From: Phlegmacium glaucopus
Taxonomy: Eukaryota > Basidiomycota > Agaricomycetes > Agaricales > Cortinariaceae
Assembly: GCA_015039465.1 (NCBI GenBank)
Contig: MU130477.1
Span: 368,619 to 432,618, forward strand
Reading direction: 5' to 3'
DNA: 64,000 bases
Shown here: positions 44,570-54,984 of the stretch, in pieces
Layout: each line of letters opens with the position of its first letter
Position numbering within the stretch: the stretch's first letter is position 1
Translations under genes and position numbers: made by a program
The notes under the pieces: model-generated
Databases searched by the model: none
Told to the model about the DNA's origin: nothing
The model's input: the letters and a program-made list of their open reading frames with translations, nothing else

Positions 44570-46126
44570 TCTAAAAGATCGTTTTAAGTATTTAAGATTC
44601 CCTGAGGGTCCCGGAGGACTACACTAAATTAGGCCTACCAGTTACGTGGTCCTATGTGATTTCCCCAGGACTCTTTTACCCACTGTGAGTTTTAAAATGG
44701 ACACGACGAGATCCTACAGGACTCCACAGGACCCCACAGGACCCTACAGGACTCATCACTACACTATGATTGTTTAATGGGTTCCGATGGATCCCGGTTT
44801 TAGTAAAAAGGACTACACTAAAGCGATAGCTGTCCAAAAAACCTCGGCTTATAAGTCAACAACCAGTAATAAAAGTACTATTCTTAAACTTACATTATGG
44901 TGTTTTTTTTTTGTCTTAGTGACTACATTTCAGAGATCCGACATAGGTAGTTTAAGAGTAGAAAAAATTGTAACCACTTTTGGTAGGTACGGGGAACACG
45001 TAATGGGGATCAACCTCCAGGTACATAGGTAAAGGTAGATCTCCCTTCACTTCACAAAAGTTTTTTAACATATGACATCTAAAATTCCATTAAAGACTCA
45101 ACTCAACTAACCTTCAACCAAAGTATCAAAACTCCACTAAAGTCGACTCTGTGACCAATCTTTGAGGTTGAGGGTAACCTACACGTGATCCTACATAGGT
45201 GTACTTCCAATTTCAAAATGACCCGACCTTAAGTTGTTACAAACATACATGAGGATTAAGAACAACAAGAACCTCTTACACCAGGTCAAATTATACCAAC
45301 ATTTATTACTCTACCTCCGGTTATAGGTAGTGTTTGGGTACTCACTTACTCCCAACATTTAGACAAACACTTTTCGTATCCTAGAATGATTTGTTGAAAG
45401 ATCACTTTATACGGGTTCTATACAAACACGTTCCTAATATTATTGAATGTATAGACGTTTTAGGACTTGACAACGGAAACTTAGAAGTTTCAACTCTCTC
45501 GTGACGTCCTATCTTCCAATTCTTATAACCTCAGTGACACTAAGTTTTAGATAACTTTGACCCCATTTTTTTACTGATCATTTTCGATTTATTACATAAT
45601 TTTTTTAACTCAAGTTTATCCAAGTTCTAAATATGGAGAAGACGACCATGACTCGGTCATAATAAACCATACTATATATTTACATAGGGAAAAGAAACAA
45701 ACGTCAAAGTGATACAAGGACAATTTGTTACATTTAAACTATATGTTTATAATAGTGGTCTTCAGTTTTTATTTTAAGGTTCGTGGTTATTACTTTAACT
45801 AGTTATTAAATCTTTCTATTTATAACTATAACGTCTTGGAACATAATAATAATGATAATATTAAAAAAATATATATAAAAATAACTCTTTTATAAGAATA
45901 CACATAGTTGGAGAAATGTAATAACACCGGTCTCGCGGAGGTATCCTGGGTTCCTTCTTTGTGGAAACTTGAGTCTTTGGACAGAAAATCGAAGGTTTTG
46001 TTTGTTGTCACTGACCAGAAGTTAAAATACTCCAAAGTATCCCTACAAAAACCCATTTACCTATTCGTGTTCATTACCCATCATTTAATTATTCACTTGT
46101 AATATTTAATAGAGTTTTTGGAAAAG
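44570..46126. other. Unassigned mirror-image interior of insertion
   Basis: Read backwards, this part follows a poly-A tract and ends in repeats D and the CATCAG element, so it appears to be an insertion into the WD40 array. Near 44705-44760 the mirror reading gives CCAGGACACC-type tandem motifs also found at 37560-37650. I recognise no gene in it in mirror orientation. Confidence 0.5.
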
Positions 46127-46154
46127 AAAAAAAAAAAAAAAAAAAAAAAAAAAT
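46127..46154. repeat. Poly-A tract at WD40 interruption
   Basis: A run of about 28 A residues, just where the mirrored WD40 reading (ending GTCTCTGCATCT) is interrupted. It could be a retroposon tail or a sequencing/assembly homopolymer. Confidence 0.7.
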
Positions 46155-48724
46155 CTACGTCTCTGTTATACGTATGATAGTCTTCTTTTCAACTGTCTGG
46201 ACTGGTTTAGACTTACAGGAAACTCGAGACGGAGTGTGAGAGGACACCGACGTAAGGTCCAGGCACGCCACGTTAGTAATCTACGCCTCTGTTATACGTA
46301 TGGTAGACCTCTTTTATGTCGTCTCAACTGGGTTAAACTTACAGGAAACTCGAGACGGAGTGTCAGAGGACACCGACATAAGGTCTAGGCACGTCACGTT
46401 AGTGATCTACGTCTGTGTTATACGTATGGTAGTCCTCTCTTCTGTCGTCTCAACTGGGTTAGACTTACAGGAAACTCGAGACGGAGTGTGAGAGGACACC
46501 GACATAAGGTCTAGGCACGTCACGCTAGTGATTCTACGTCTCTGTTATACGTATGGTAGTCCTCTCTTCTGTCGTCTCAACTGGGTTAGACTTACAGGAA
46601 ACTCGAGACGGAGTGTGAGAGGACACCGACGTAAGGTCTAGGCACGTCACGTTAGTAATCTACGTCTCTGTTATACGTATGGTAGTCCTCTCTTCTGTCG
46701 TCTGAACTGGGTTAGACTTACAGGAAACTTGTGACGGAGTGTGAGAGGACACCGACGTAAGGTCTAGGCACGTCACGTTAGTAATCTACGTCTCTGTTAT
46801 ACGTATGGTAGTCCTCTCTTCTGTCGTCTCAACTGGGTTAGACTTACAGGAAACTTGAGACGGAGTGTGAGAGGACACCGACGTAAGGTCTAGTTACGTC
46901 ACATTAGTATTCTACGTCTGTGTTATACGTATGGTAGTCCTCTCTTCTGTCGTCTCTTCTGACTCCTACTTACAGGAGAGTCGAGACGGAGTGTGAGAGG
47001 ACATCAACATAAGGTCTAGGTACGTCACACTAGTAGTCTACATCTCTGTTATACGTATGGTAGTGTTCTCTTTTGTCGCCTCAACTGTGGACATCTTACA
47101 GAGTCTTGACGAAGTCTGGTTGAGGTACGGAAAGAGGAAGGGTCTGTCTCGAAGGTACCTGTCAGGTAGAATAGAGGTATACAAAAGGTCTATAGTCTAA
47201 AAAGTCCGTCGGTTCGATCCCGACTTCCTGTAGGAAGTTCTGACCATAAAAATTACTTTGGTTTTGAAAGAAAGTTTTTGACAAAACGTAGTTAGTACCA
47301 ACAACGGTTCCAGAAAACCCAGATAAAAGATAATATTCACGTTAGGTAGACGTCGTTGTTCTAGTGAATGTAAACGGGTTAAAAGATCAAAAACGTTACT
47401 TACGTAACGTCAGAGGTTAAACGGATTTTATGAGTTTGTTAGGTAGGTAGCGTCTTCTACAGAAACTTTCTTTAAGAAGTTGAGTTGTGTAAGTAACAAA
47501 AACAAAGGTACCCATTTTACTTACCGGGTCGATGGTGTTCGTATACGTTCTCGAAGTCTTTAAAGAAGTGTAGAGGAGAGAGGGTTTATTTTATGAGAAA
47601 GAAAGGGACTGGTAAGAAAGAGGTAGTTCCTGTCTGTGACTTCACGATCTACCAATACACTTTGTGTTCCCAGTTCTATTACAAAACTCCTTTCTCACAC
47701 TAATGACTACTTTAGTATTTTCCTTCGTACCTCATGACTCTAGACGAATCGTCTTCACAACTATACTACCTTATACATAGTTACTTACTTCCCTTCTTTC
47801 CCGACGTAGTTGGACAAGGTACCCATAAAGGTAGTTTCTTGACTACCGTCAGTATCTTTCTCCCAATATATGTATATGTTGTCGACAGTCTTGGTACAGA
47901 TATGAGGTTTGGAGGGGTGGTCAACGTCTAAATATTCGTCGTAGGTTTTAAGAAAGTATTTCCTGTACATCACCAACCCAATGTGGTCTACATCAAAGGT
48001 TACGTGTTAACTGGTGTAGACTTTCTGCGGATCCGTACGATCCCGATGGAGAGACTCGTTATATAAACGTCTGTCAACGACGTATTTACTTGTTTCATGG
48101 TCTGTAGAATTGTTCCGAAAGTTGAAGTCGGACTCCACCGGTTAATACGGATAACATGAATAAAAAGGGTGGTTCGTTCGTTCGAAATTACATCTCGAGT
48201 TATAGTCGAACGTGTTAGAGGAAAAGTTGGAGTACTTCCTACTTTAACCTTACTAAGTTTCTTGGTAGTTTTCAGAGGAAGTGGTGATAAAGACCTGCTG
48301 ATCATTACTTCTTGAAATGACCTTCTCTAAATGACACGAAATTCTAGTGTCTTTCGTTGAGTCGGTGTTCCCTGACCAGTCTCGTGAGTAGGTCTCGTAG
48401 TTCTTGTTATTGACCCTGTTAATGAGGAAGAGATGACAGGGACATACGTCGTCACTCACCAGATTGTTACTTTAAGTCCTTAACAAACCGTTAGGAGGTT
48501 CTAAACGTCAGTCCTAACCGAAGATGACGTAGATCCTAGTCAACCCTGTCTGTCCCTTCTATGGGTGACCGTCGGTTGACTTCCGTTTATCACCCCTACT
48601 ACGTTGCTTGTAGTGACCATAGTTGGACCTCTACTCTTCTCTTCTTTCATGGTGGTTCCCTAAGGGAAAGTAGTTCCTAAACTGACTTACTCATTCGTTA
48701 ACATCAAAATGGTCAAGGTCGGTA
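46155..48724. pseudogene. NACHT-WD40 (NLR-like) coding sequence in mirror order
   Basis: Read from 48724 down to 46155 without complementing. A STAND-type NTPase with WD40 repeats, a fungal NLR architecture implicated in non-self recognition. Motifs in order: Walker A MAGTGKTTIAYSF; GGTFFSSHL; DVRCIIPTICLQLA; Walker B VIVLDALDECSD; VKFFITSRPE; SGTLFIYAATVCKY; AISSLMEIPMEQVDAALSSL; ISVLHASFYDFIS; then about seven WD40 units of about 126 nt (47100-46155). The frame is open for about 960 nt, with one apparent 1-nt frameshift near 47760, then open again. LTR-B lies immediately before the Walker A codons, so the N-terminal effector region is missing here. The gene would continue at 49085. Confidence 0.88.
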
Positions 48725-48725
48725 G

Positions 48726-49083
48726 ACAATTAAAATTTTGTTCCTTCAGTGCAGCCTCAATGAGGCCTTGCCTGCCTTGCCTTGACCTTGTCATTCGCCT
48801 TTCCTGCAACCGGAGTCGCACACACGACACGGCGGGTCGAGGATTCCACAGGACTAAAGCCTTGCCTTCTTTTTCATTATTCAGCCTTCTGGAGTCACTG
48901 AATCTCCTTCTTATCCTCCTCCTTTGTTTCAACTATAAACTTGACTCCTTATGTATGTTCGAAGCTCATGAATTTATTATTTTCCTTATCGTTGGTTTTA
49001 TATTTTCTATTTATACTTCACGACGCAAGACGAGGACCTTCCAGGACGTAAGAACCCACTTATTAGGTATCGTCCACACGACT
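48726..49083. mobile_element. LTR-B fragment in mirror order
   Basis: Read backwards it matches 1870-2219 (CTGAGGTCTTCCGACTT, then GCACAGCACA and ACGCTGAGGCC) and ends ATTAACA next to the Walker A codons of the NACHT gene. Its 5' part is missing at the breakpoint. Confidence 0.85.
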
Positions 49084-49084
49084 G

Positions 49085-50112
49085 ATGATTGCACTGCACG
49101 GATCTGGAATGCAGCCACAGGAGACTGTGAGGCAGAGCTCAAAGGACATTCAAATTGGGTCAAATCTGCTGTCTTTTCTCCAGATGGTATGCATATTGTC
49201 TCCACATCTGATGCTCACATGGCATGTGTCTGGAATGCAGCCACAGGAGAGTGTGAGGCAGAGCTCAAAGGACATACAAATATAGTCATCTCTGCTGTCT
49301 TTTCTCCTAGTGGTATGTATATTCTCTCTGCATCTTGGGATCATACTGCACGGATCTGGAATGCAGACACAGGAGAGTGTGAGGCAGAGCTCAAAGGACA
49401 TTCAAATAAGGTTAATTCTGCTGTCTTTTCTCCTGATGGTATGCATATTGTCTCTGCATCTTCAGATAACACTGCATGGATTTGGAATGCAGCCACAGGA
49501 GAGTGTGAGGCAGAGCTCAAAGGACATTCAGATTGGGTCAACTCTGCTGTCTTCTCTCCTGATGGTATGCATATTGTCTCTGCATCTGATGATCACACTG
49601 TACGAATCTGGAATATGGCCACAAGAGAGTGTGAGGCAGAGCTCAAAGGACATTCAAATTGGGTCAATTCTGCTGTCTTCTCTCCTAATGGTATGTATAT
49701 TGTCTCTACATCTTGGGATCATACTGCACGGATCTGGAATGCAGCCACAGGAGAGTGTGAGGCAGTGCACACTTCTGTTTTATCTTCATCTGATAACAAT
49801 CAATTATCATCAATCCCTGATGGTATTTGTATCCACACTGATTTTAATGGCCACATCAATGTCTTCCTTGAGCCATCTTTCCTTTACATATGCAAAGAAA
49901 CAATACTCCACAGTATAAGCCTTCAGAGAATCTGGGTTCCACCTCCTTTCCGCAACCCACAATCCATCAGCTATCACAAATCTAAAATATGCCTTGGGTA
50001 TGGATTAGGAGAAGTTTTGCTTTTAGAAGTATGTATGGTCCTTATATTTCATGGATGTTACTTCATTGCTAATTCTTTTCTCTCAAATATAGTTCCAATG
50101 TTAATGTCTTAA
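49085..50112 (+). CDS. WD40-repeat C-terminal part of NACHT-WD40 gene
   Basis: About five to six WD40 units of 126-129 nt in normal polarity, each reading like GHSNWVNSAVFSPDGMHIVS then ARIWNAATGECEAELK; these form beta-propeller blades. Units are nearly identical at the DNA level, as in fungal NLRs that diversify by repeat exchange. After the last unit (about 49767) a non-repeat tail follows (DGICIHTDFNGHINVFLE, RIWVPPPFRNPQ), with a stop at 50112 or earlier if an intron lies after LGEVLLLEV. The upstream half of the gene is the mirrored sequence to the left; reversing that block makes the two halves co-linear. An ORF starting at 48709 is an artefact of the mirrored part. Confidence 0.85.
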
Positions 50113-50236
50113 ATGTTGCAAACTTTCTTTTACTTTTTGGTCATTGTTTTAGCATCATGCTCAATGCATGACTTATACCATGTTTTTTCCTTTCCTGGTC
50201 TCCAAAAAATCATCAAAATGTGTAGAATGCAGCTTA
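50113..50236. other. 3' flank of the WD40 gene
   Basis: A short non-coding stretch between the gene end and the Tc1/mariner-type element; nothing recognised. Confidence 0.4.
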
Positions 50237-50914
50237 CAGGGTTTTGCATAATATAATGAACACTCATTTTTTTTGTGGCGGTCACGTGTGAGATTTCCCA
50301 CAGCCAAATCTTATCAACTGATCAATCTGGCTCAACCTCGATGAACTCACTCACCTTCCAGACACATCCTATCCTCTCGTAAACTCAGAAATATGTTCCT
50401 ATAGCCATCCACCACATATACTGCTACTTTCACCATTTTTTGCCTGTTGGACCCTATGCAACATCACCCTTGATATCAAGACCACATGTCTGCCTCATTT
50501 CTCATCCTGAACCTTTGGATCGATATCATTACATGTATCGTTCAGTAGCATCCAAGTTAGTTAGATATTAAGAGCACATTGTGCATGCAAAAATCCCAAA
50601 ATTTTGCTTGCTCTTGGTATATTCCCCTTAGTAATAGAAGGGATTGACCAATGTACCATAATGATTATGATATGTTAAAATATTTGTGATAGTTCCTATT
50701 GAGCATCCTGCGAGATCTGCCAGCTTTCGGTACATGTAACCGCGGTCACTCTGCCATTTTACAATGCGATCACGTAGATCTTTCAAAAGGTGAGGGAGTC
50801 GCAGCATATCTAACTGATCAAAAATCCCCAATATGGCCTTTGTTTGGCTGTGGGAAAGCTTACACGTGACTGCCACAAAAAAAACGAGTGTTCATTATAT
50901 TATGCAAAACCCTG
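50237..50914. mobile_element. 678-bp Tc1/mariner-type element
   Basis: Terminal inverted repeats of about 58 bp (outer part CAGGGTTTTGCATAATATAA) are flanked by TA on both sides (50235-50236 and 50915-50916). This fits Tc1/mariner insertion. The element is too short for a transposase and keeps only an N-terminal fragment on the minus strand. Confidence 0.88.
50628..50876 (-). pseudogene. Helix-turn-helix fragment of a Tc1/mariner transposase
   Basis: 82 codons: the part KDLRDRIVKWQSDRGYMYRK then LADLAGCSIGTITNIL looks like the N-terminal HTH domain that binds the element's ends. The DDE catalytic domain is absent. It lies wholly inside the 678-bp element, so this is an internal-deletion derivative. 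Confidence 0.6.
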
Positions 50915-50916
50915 TA

Positions 50917-51669
50917 ATGAAGACATTTCTACTGGTTTCCTTACCCCGAAATTTTTGGTTCAGATACCTCAAATTTTTGACCACACCATCTGGAATAGTT
51001 GGAAAAATAGTGCAATTGACTCATTTTGATTAGTCACATCTGATTCTACAAGAAAGTTTGGGTTCCATTGAACTCATTGGCCATATTGAACTGACTAGAC
51101 TTCATAAAAAAAGGAACATTCTGCTGGTTACCTACAAAATGAACTCTTCACAATTCACTCCTGGTCCTAGAAGTCCCTAGACCTTTGTCAAGGGTTAAAT
51201 AAAGGAGCAAAAACAATTGTCTCATGATTTTCCTACTCTGATTGCTAGCAGTTGAAAGTTCAAAATTTGGTGTTGTTGAAAGAACAAACTCCTACAAGCC
51301 CATATTTGGTATAGTAAATGCCTGCTACTAATTTGTCATATATTCAAGGTCTTTACAGTGCCCCATGGTTTCCACTCAGAATCCGAATGGAATCCAAGCA
51401 GATTCCAAGCATTCTGAGGAGCCTATTTGGACTCTAAGTGGAATATTTTCTGGCAGGTAACCCCCTCAAATTTGCAACTTTGGTTGGAACACATTCCACT
51501 TGGAATTAATGTTACACCCTAATAGGTTATGCTTACTAATTTTTAAAAAATCACATATACCGGGAGTCAAACCATTGATATAGTAGCAATTACAATCAGC
51601 AATATAACACCTGAGCCATAGCAGCACTTTCTAGGTGTCAGAGCTTAGTTAATATATTAGCACCTGGGA
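50917..51669. other. Spacer, nothing recognised
   Basis: No gene or bounded repeat seen. Short ORFs without features. Confidence 0.4.
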
Positions 51670-51739
51670 ACATGTACCCTAAACAAGATATATTTTCCCA
51701 TGTCACAACCATTTGCCCTGTCATCACAACCCATCCCCA

Positions 51740-51870
51740 CCACCTTTACAACACTACCACCACCACCACACCACCACCACCACCACACCACCACCACACC
51801 ACCACCACTACCTCATCACCACATGAACTGCTGCCTCACCACCACATGACCACTACTTCACCACTGCAAT
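51740..51870 (+). repeat. CAC/ACC triplet microsatellite
   Basis: A degenerate run of CAC and ACC triplets. Open frames here encode Thr/His/Pro homopolymers and are not treated as genes. Confidence 0.85.
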
Positions 51871-51949
51871 GATGACAACAAAGACAAACAAGCATGAGCA
51901 CAATGATGGATGATTGGAGATGATGGAGGATGACACTGGATGATGATGA

Positions 51950-52470
51950 TGATGGTTCTACCCCTCACTAGGGGTGGTATGTTTATTTTCTTTTTTTATT
52001 TCACTATACTAATTTTTACTGACTAGCTTTGAATGATGGCTAATGACCACAATGACAGCTCTACCCCCCTTGCTAGGGGGGTGGTTTTTTATTTTTATTT
52101 TTATTTATTTCACTAATGACAACAACAACAGCTAACAACAACAACCCCATGACAACCCACCACCACCACCCTGCCACGCCAGCACACTGACAACAACAAT
52201 GCCACTACCACCGCCCCTGCTACGTTGCCACATCATAACACAGCTCTCCCCCTCCCCACTAGGGGGTGTTTTTTTTTTATTATTATTTTGCTATACTAAT
52301 TTTAGTTTTGGACAACCATGATGAACAATGACCATGGCTAATAATGACGACACCACCTCTACCTCCCCTGCCATGTCAAACGACAGACAGCTCTACCCCT
52401 TGCTAGGGGGGTGGGTTTGTTTTTTTTTCATTTTTTTTTCACTATACTAATTTTTTACTTATTAGCTTTG
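51950..52470 (+). repeat. Four spaced hairpin-plus-T-run units
   Basis: Four copies at about 51957, 52060, 52242 and 52391 of a motif CTACCCCTTGCTAGGGGGGTGG (shown in variant form). Each can form a C/G stem and is followed by a T-rich run and CTATACTAATTTT. Spacing is irregular (100-180 bp), with Asn/Thr-type triplet repeats between. Confidence 0.7.
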
Positions 52471-52664
52471 AACAACCACAACAAACAACCACAACAACTA
52501 ACAACAACTACCCCACAACAACCCACCACCGCCACAACATCACCACCTCAGCACACTGACAACGACACCACCATCTCCCCTACCACCTCACCACCTCACC
52601 ACATCACACTGCCCATAACCCACCACCTGTCTCAGCCCACCCATTTCACACCTGTACAACAAGG

Positions 52665-52870
52665 AATATGCACATACAACAACAAATAGGCATGTATAAC
52701 AACAAATAGGCATGTACAATGACAGATAGGTGCATACAATGATGAATAGGCACATTTGACAATGAATAGGTGCATACAACAACAAATAGGCACATACAAC
52801 AACCAGTAGGTGGGTATAACAATGAATGGGTGCATATGATGATGAATAGGCATGTATGACAACAACAACG
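52665..52870 (+). repeat. Tandem repeat, about ten units of 20-21 bp
   Basis: Units of the form AATAGGCATGTATAACAAC with frequent transitions. Minus-strand ORFs reading CYTCLFVVVCAYS-like repeats come from this array and are not genes. Confidence 0.8.
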
Positions 52871-53112
52871 GCCACAACACCTCACCCAGGTTTTGTTTAA
52901 ATTTTTATTTTTATTTTTATAGCCTACAACCATGACACCAGCAAACCCACTCTTACAATTATATTTTATTTCAGGTTGCCCCAGGACAGCCTAAGACTTT
53001 TCATACATAGGTAACTTGCACCCCAGGGCGACCTCTTGACCTGAGCGCCCTGAGCTGCCTGGGGCACCCCAGGACATTTCAGGACGGCCTAGGGCACAAG
53101 TCATTTTTCCTG

Positions 53113-54152
53113 ATGTATACCATTTCAATGGCTGATGAAGCTGTCTTCTATAAATATAACAACAATAAGTACACCATCATTGCCGCTGCAACCAATGATT
53201 TTACTATCATTGCAGATTCCGATGAGTCTATTAAACTCATCAAACAACAACTACATGAACGTTTTGAACTATCGGATCTTGGACCAATCAACTGGTTATT
53301 AGGAGTGAAGATAACTCACGATTTAAAAAATCACACCATCTCACTCTCCCAGCTCTCTTACATCAAACAGATACTCACTCGTTTTGGTCTCGAGGACTTG
53401 CAAACTGCTGTCACACCCTTAGAACCTGGTATTGACCTCACCCTGGACTCTCCTGCAGTTTCGCCGACTTTATTAATGCCTTATGAGAAACCAAGTATTG
53501 AGAAATGATCAGTTCACTCATGTATGTAACAGTCATGACACGACCCAATATTGTGTTTGCTGTATCAATGTTATCTCAATACCTTGAAACACCACACACA
53601 ACCCATTTAAAGGCTGTTACTCGTGTCTTTAGGTATTTATCTGGTACAAAACACCTTCAACTCGTACTTGGAGGTCCTCACTGCTTAATATCTGGTTATT
53701 CCGATGCCAATTGGACTTCCCACCTACATTGACATTCAATTTCTGGTTTCATCTATTTTATTGGCAACGGAATTGTTTTGTGGAGTTGTAAGAAACAACC
53801 AATTGTCATGTTATCCAGCACCAAAGCTGAATATGTGGCGCTCACTCATTCTTCGAAGGATATTTTGTGGATACATAAGTTACTTTCCAAATTTTCTAAT
53901 CTATTTTCTTTTAGTTTACCCACTACTCTCTTTTGCAACAATCAAGGCACCATTCATTTATCCAAGGACTCCACTTTTCATGGTCACACTAAACATATTG
54001 ACGTACACTTTCATTTTATTCGACAAACTATTTCTTCCGGTCACATCACACTCAAATACTGCCCTACATCAGATATGATAGCTGATATATTTACGAAGTC
54101 ACTCACTTACAACAAGTTCGTCAAATTTCGAGAACTACTTGGACTTCAGTAA
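53113..54152 (+). pseudogene. Ty1/copia polyprotein, 3' part (RT end and RNase H)
   Basis: Only the C-terminal third of a copia Pol protein remains. Reverse transcriptase end: LHERFELSDLGPINWLLGVK, SLSQLSYIKQILTRFGLED, then YREMISSLMYVTVMTRPNI. RNase H: SGYSDANW, SISGFIYFIG, LSSTKAEYVALTHSSKDILW, HIDVHFHFIR, then DMIADIFTKSL and the end FRELLGLQ at 54152. There is a frameshift near 53500 and an in-frame TGA near 53731. The 5' part is cut where a CATCAG-family end (TTTTTCCTGATG, 53105-53116) joins. A purine-rich tract CGAGGGGGAG follows at 54166-54175. Confidence 0.88.
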
Positions 54153-54176
54153 CTCCATATCCGTCTCGAGGGGGAG

Positions 54177-54408
54177 TGTTGAACTTATCATTTGTTTATT
54201 TACATATTATTACATAATACTCTTTACTTATTTTCATTGTCGTCTATGTGACACCTCAGTGCTTGAACATCACTGAGGTGTAAGTCATTCATTCATTATA
54301 TCATAACTATTACTTACTTTCTTTTAGTTATTATCATTAGGTATATATCCTATAATATATCTTACAGTGCTTGAACATCACTGAGGTTTATTATCATCAG
54401 TTGTATAA
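54177..54408 (+). mobile_element. Probable 3' LTR of the copia element
   Basis: It starts TGTTGAAC directly after the polypurine tract and may end at GTATAACA (about 54408). It contains two copies of CAGTGCTTGAACATCACTGAGG; the first lies in a perfect 11-bp hairpin (ACACCTCAGTG / CACTGAGGTGT, 54251-54281). The right end is uncertain because no target duplication can be tested with the 5' LTR missing. Confidence 0.55.
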
Positions 54409-54984
54409 CATTCCGGTTACCCTGCATATTCTACACCCTGGGGTATCTCGATGCTGACCCATACCCATACCCCTGAGACCTCTACCCATTAAACCCATGG
54501 TTTACCCATCAAAACAAGCCCAAAAACACCCAAAACAACCCAGAAATGAGCAAGATATGTGCTAAATGATATGTTATATTATTTTGGCTATATCTCCATC
54601 AATTCTCATCCGTTTTGGATGTTCTAGGGCTCGTTTTGTAGGTGGTGTATACAGGAATGTGTACCCATACCCGTACCTGTACCCATCTGTACCCAGCCTG
54701 CTTACCCGCAGGAATTCAAAAACCTGTGGCAATCACTAAGCCTTGGGCTAGCCTGAATTTCTTGATGGCCCTGGACAAATTTGGGCAATTGTCCTGGGTC
54801 CTGTTACTGATGGACAGAAATCTAATTTCATCCATGATCCAACACTTGTCCCCACCCCTGACAAATTGATTAAAATACCACAGTACCATATTGTAATGTC
54901 ATTGCAAGAACCAACCCCATTATGAGAAATTCAACAACGAACCAAGGAAAAATTTCCTATAACTCAAACACACTGAAATCATAA
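54409..54984. other. Spacer with CCCATACCC repeats
   Basis: Short motifs ACCCATACCC and CTGTACCC recur around 54460 and 54660-54700. No gene seen. Forms the 3' flank of the gene ending at 54985. Confidence 0.4.

Larger units (their letters stand above)
44109..49083. other. Block written backwards without complementing
   Basis: Three independent comparisons show that this block is the mirror (reverse, not reverse complement) of normal sequence. (1) 44560 down to 44109 reads as 37143-37576, including CATCAGATCCAAAGGGACTA. (2) 49083 down to 48726 reads as 1870-2219, the second part of LTR-B ending at its 3' terminus. (3) 48724 down to 46155 reads as a NACHT-WD40 coding sequence. The right breakpoint is between 49080 and 49085. 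Recombination cannot create a mirror copy because strands are antiparallel, so an assembly or file-handling error is the natural explanation. All conventional ORF calls inside the block are meaningless. Confidence 0.93.

Noticed and set aside
46300..46491. Repeated ORF with RDGVSEDTDIRSRHVT units
   Set aside because: These are WD40 coding repeats written backwards, not a real protein on this strand.
44109..49083. Ordinary inversion as an explanation for the block
   Set aside because: An inversion would give reverse-complement matches; here matches appear only when reversing without complementing (equivalently, complementing without reversing).
48709..49084. Open frame giving a long N terminus to the WD40 protein from 48709
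   Set aside because: This part is mirrored LTR-B sequence; the residues are an artefact of reading a reversed block forward.
52588..52933. Cysteine/valine-rich membrane-like ORFs on the minus strand
   Set aside because: They are translations of a 20-21-bp tandem repeat in three frames.
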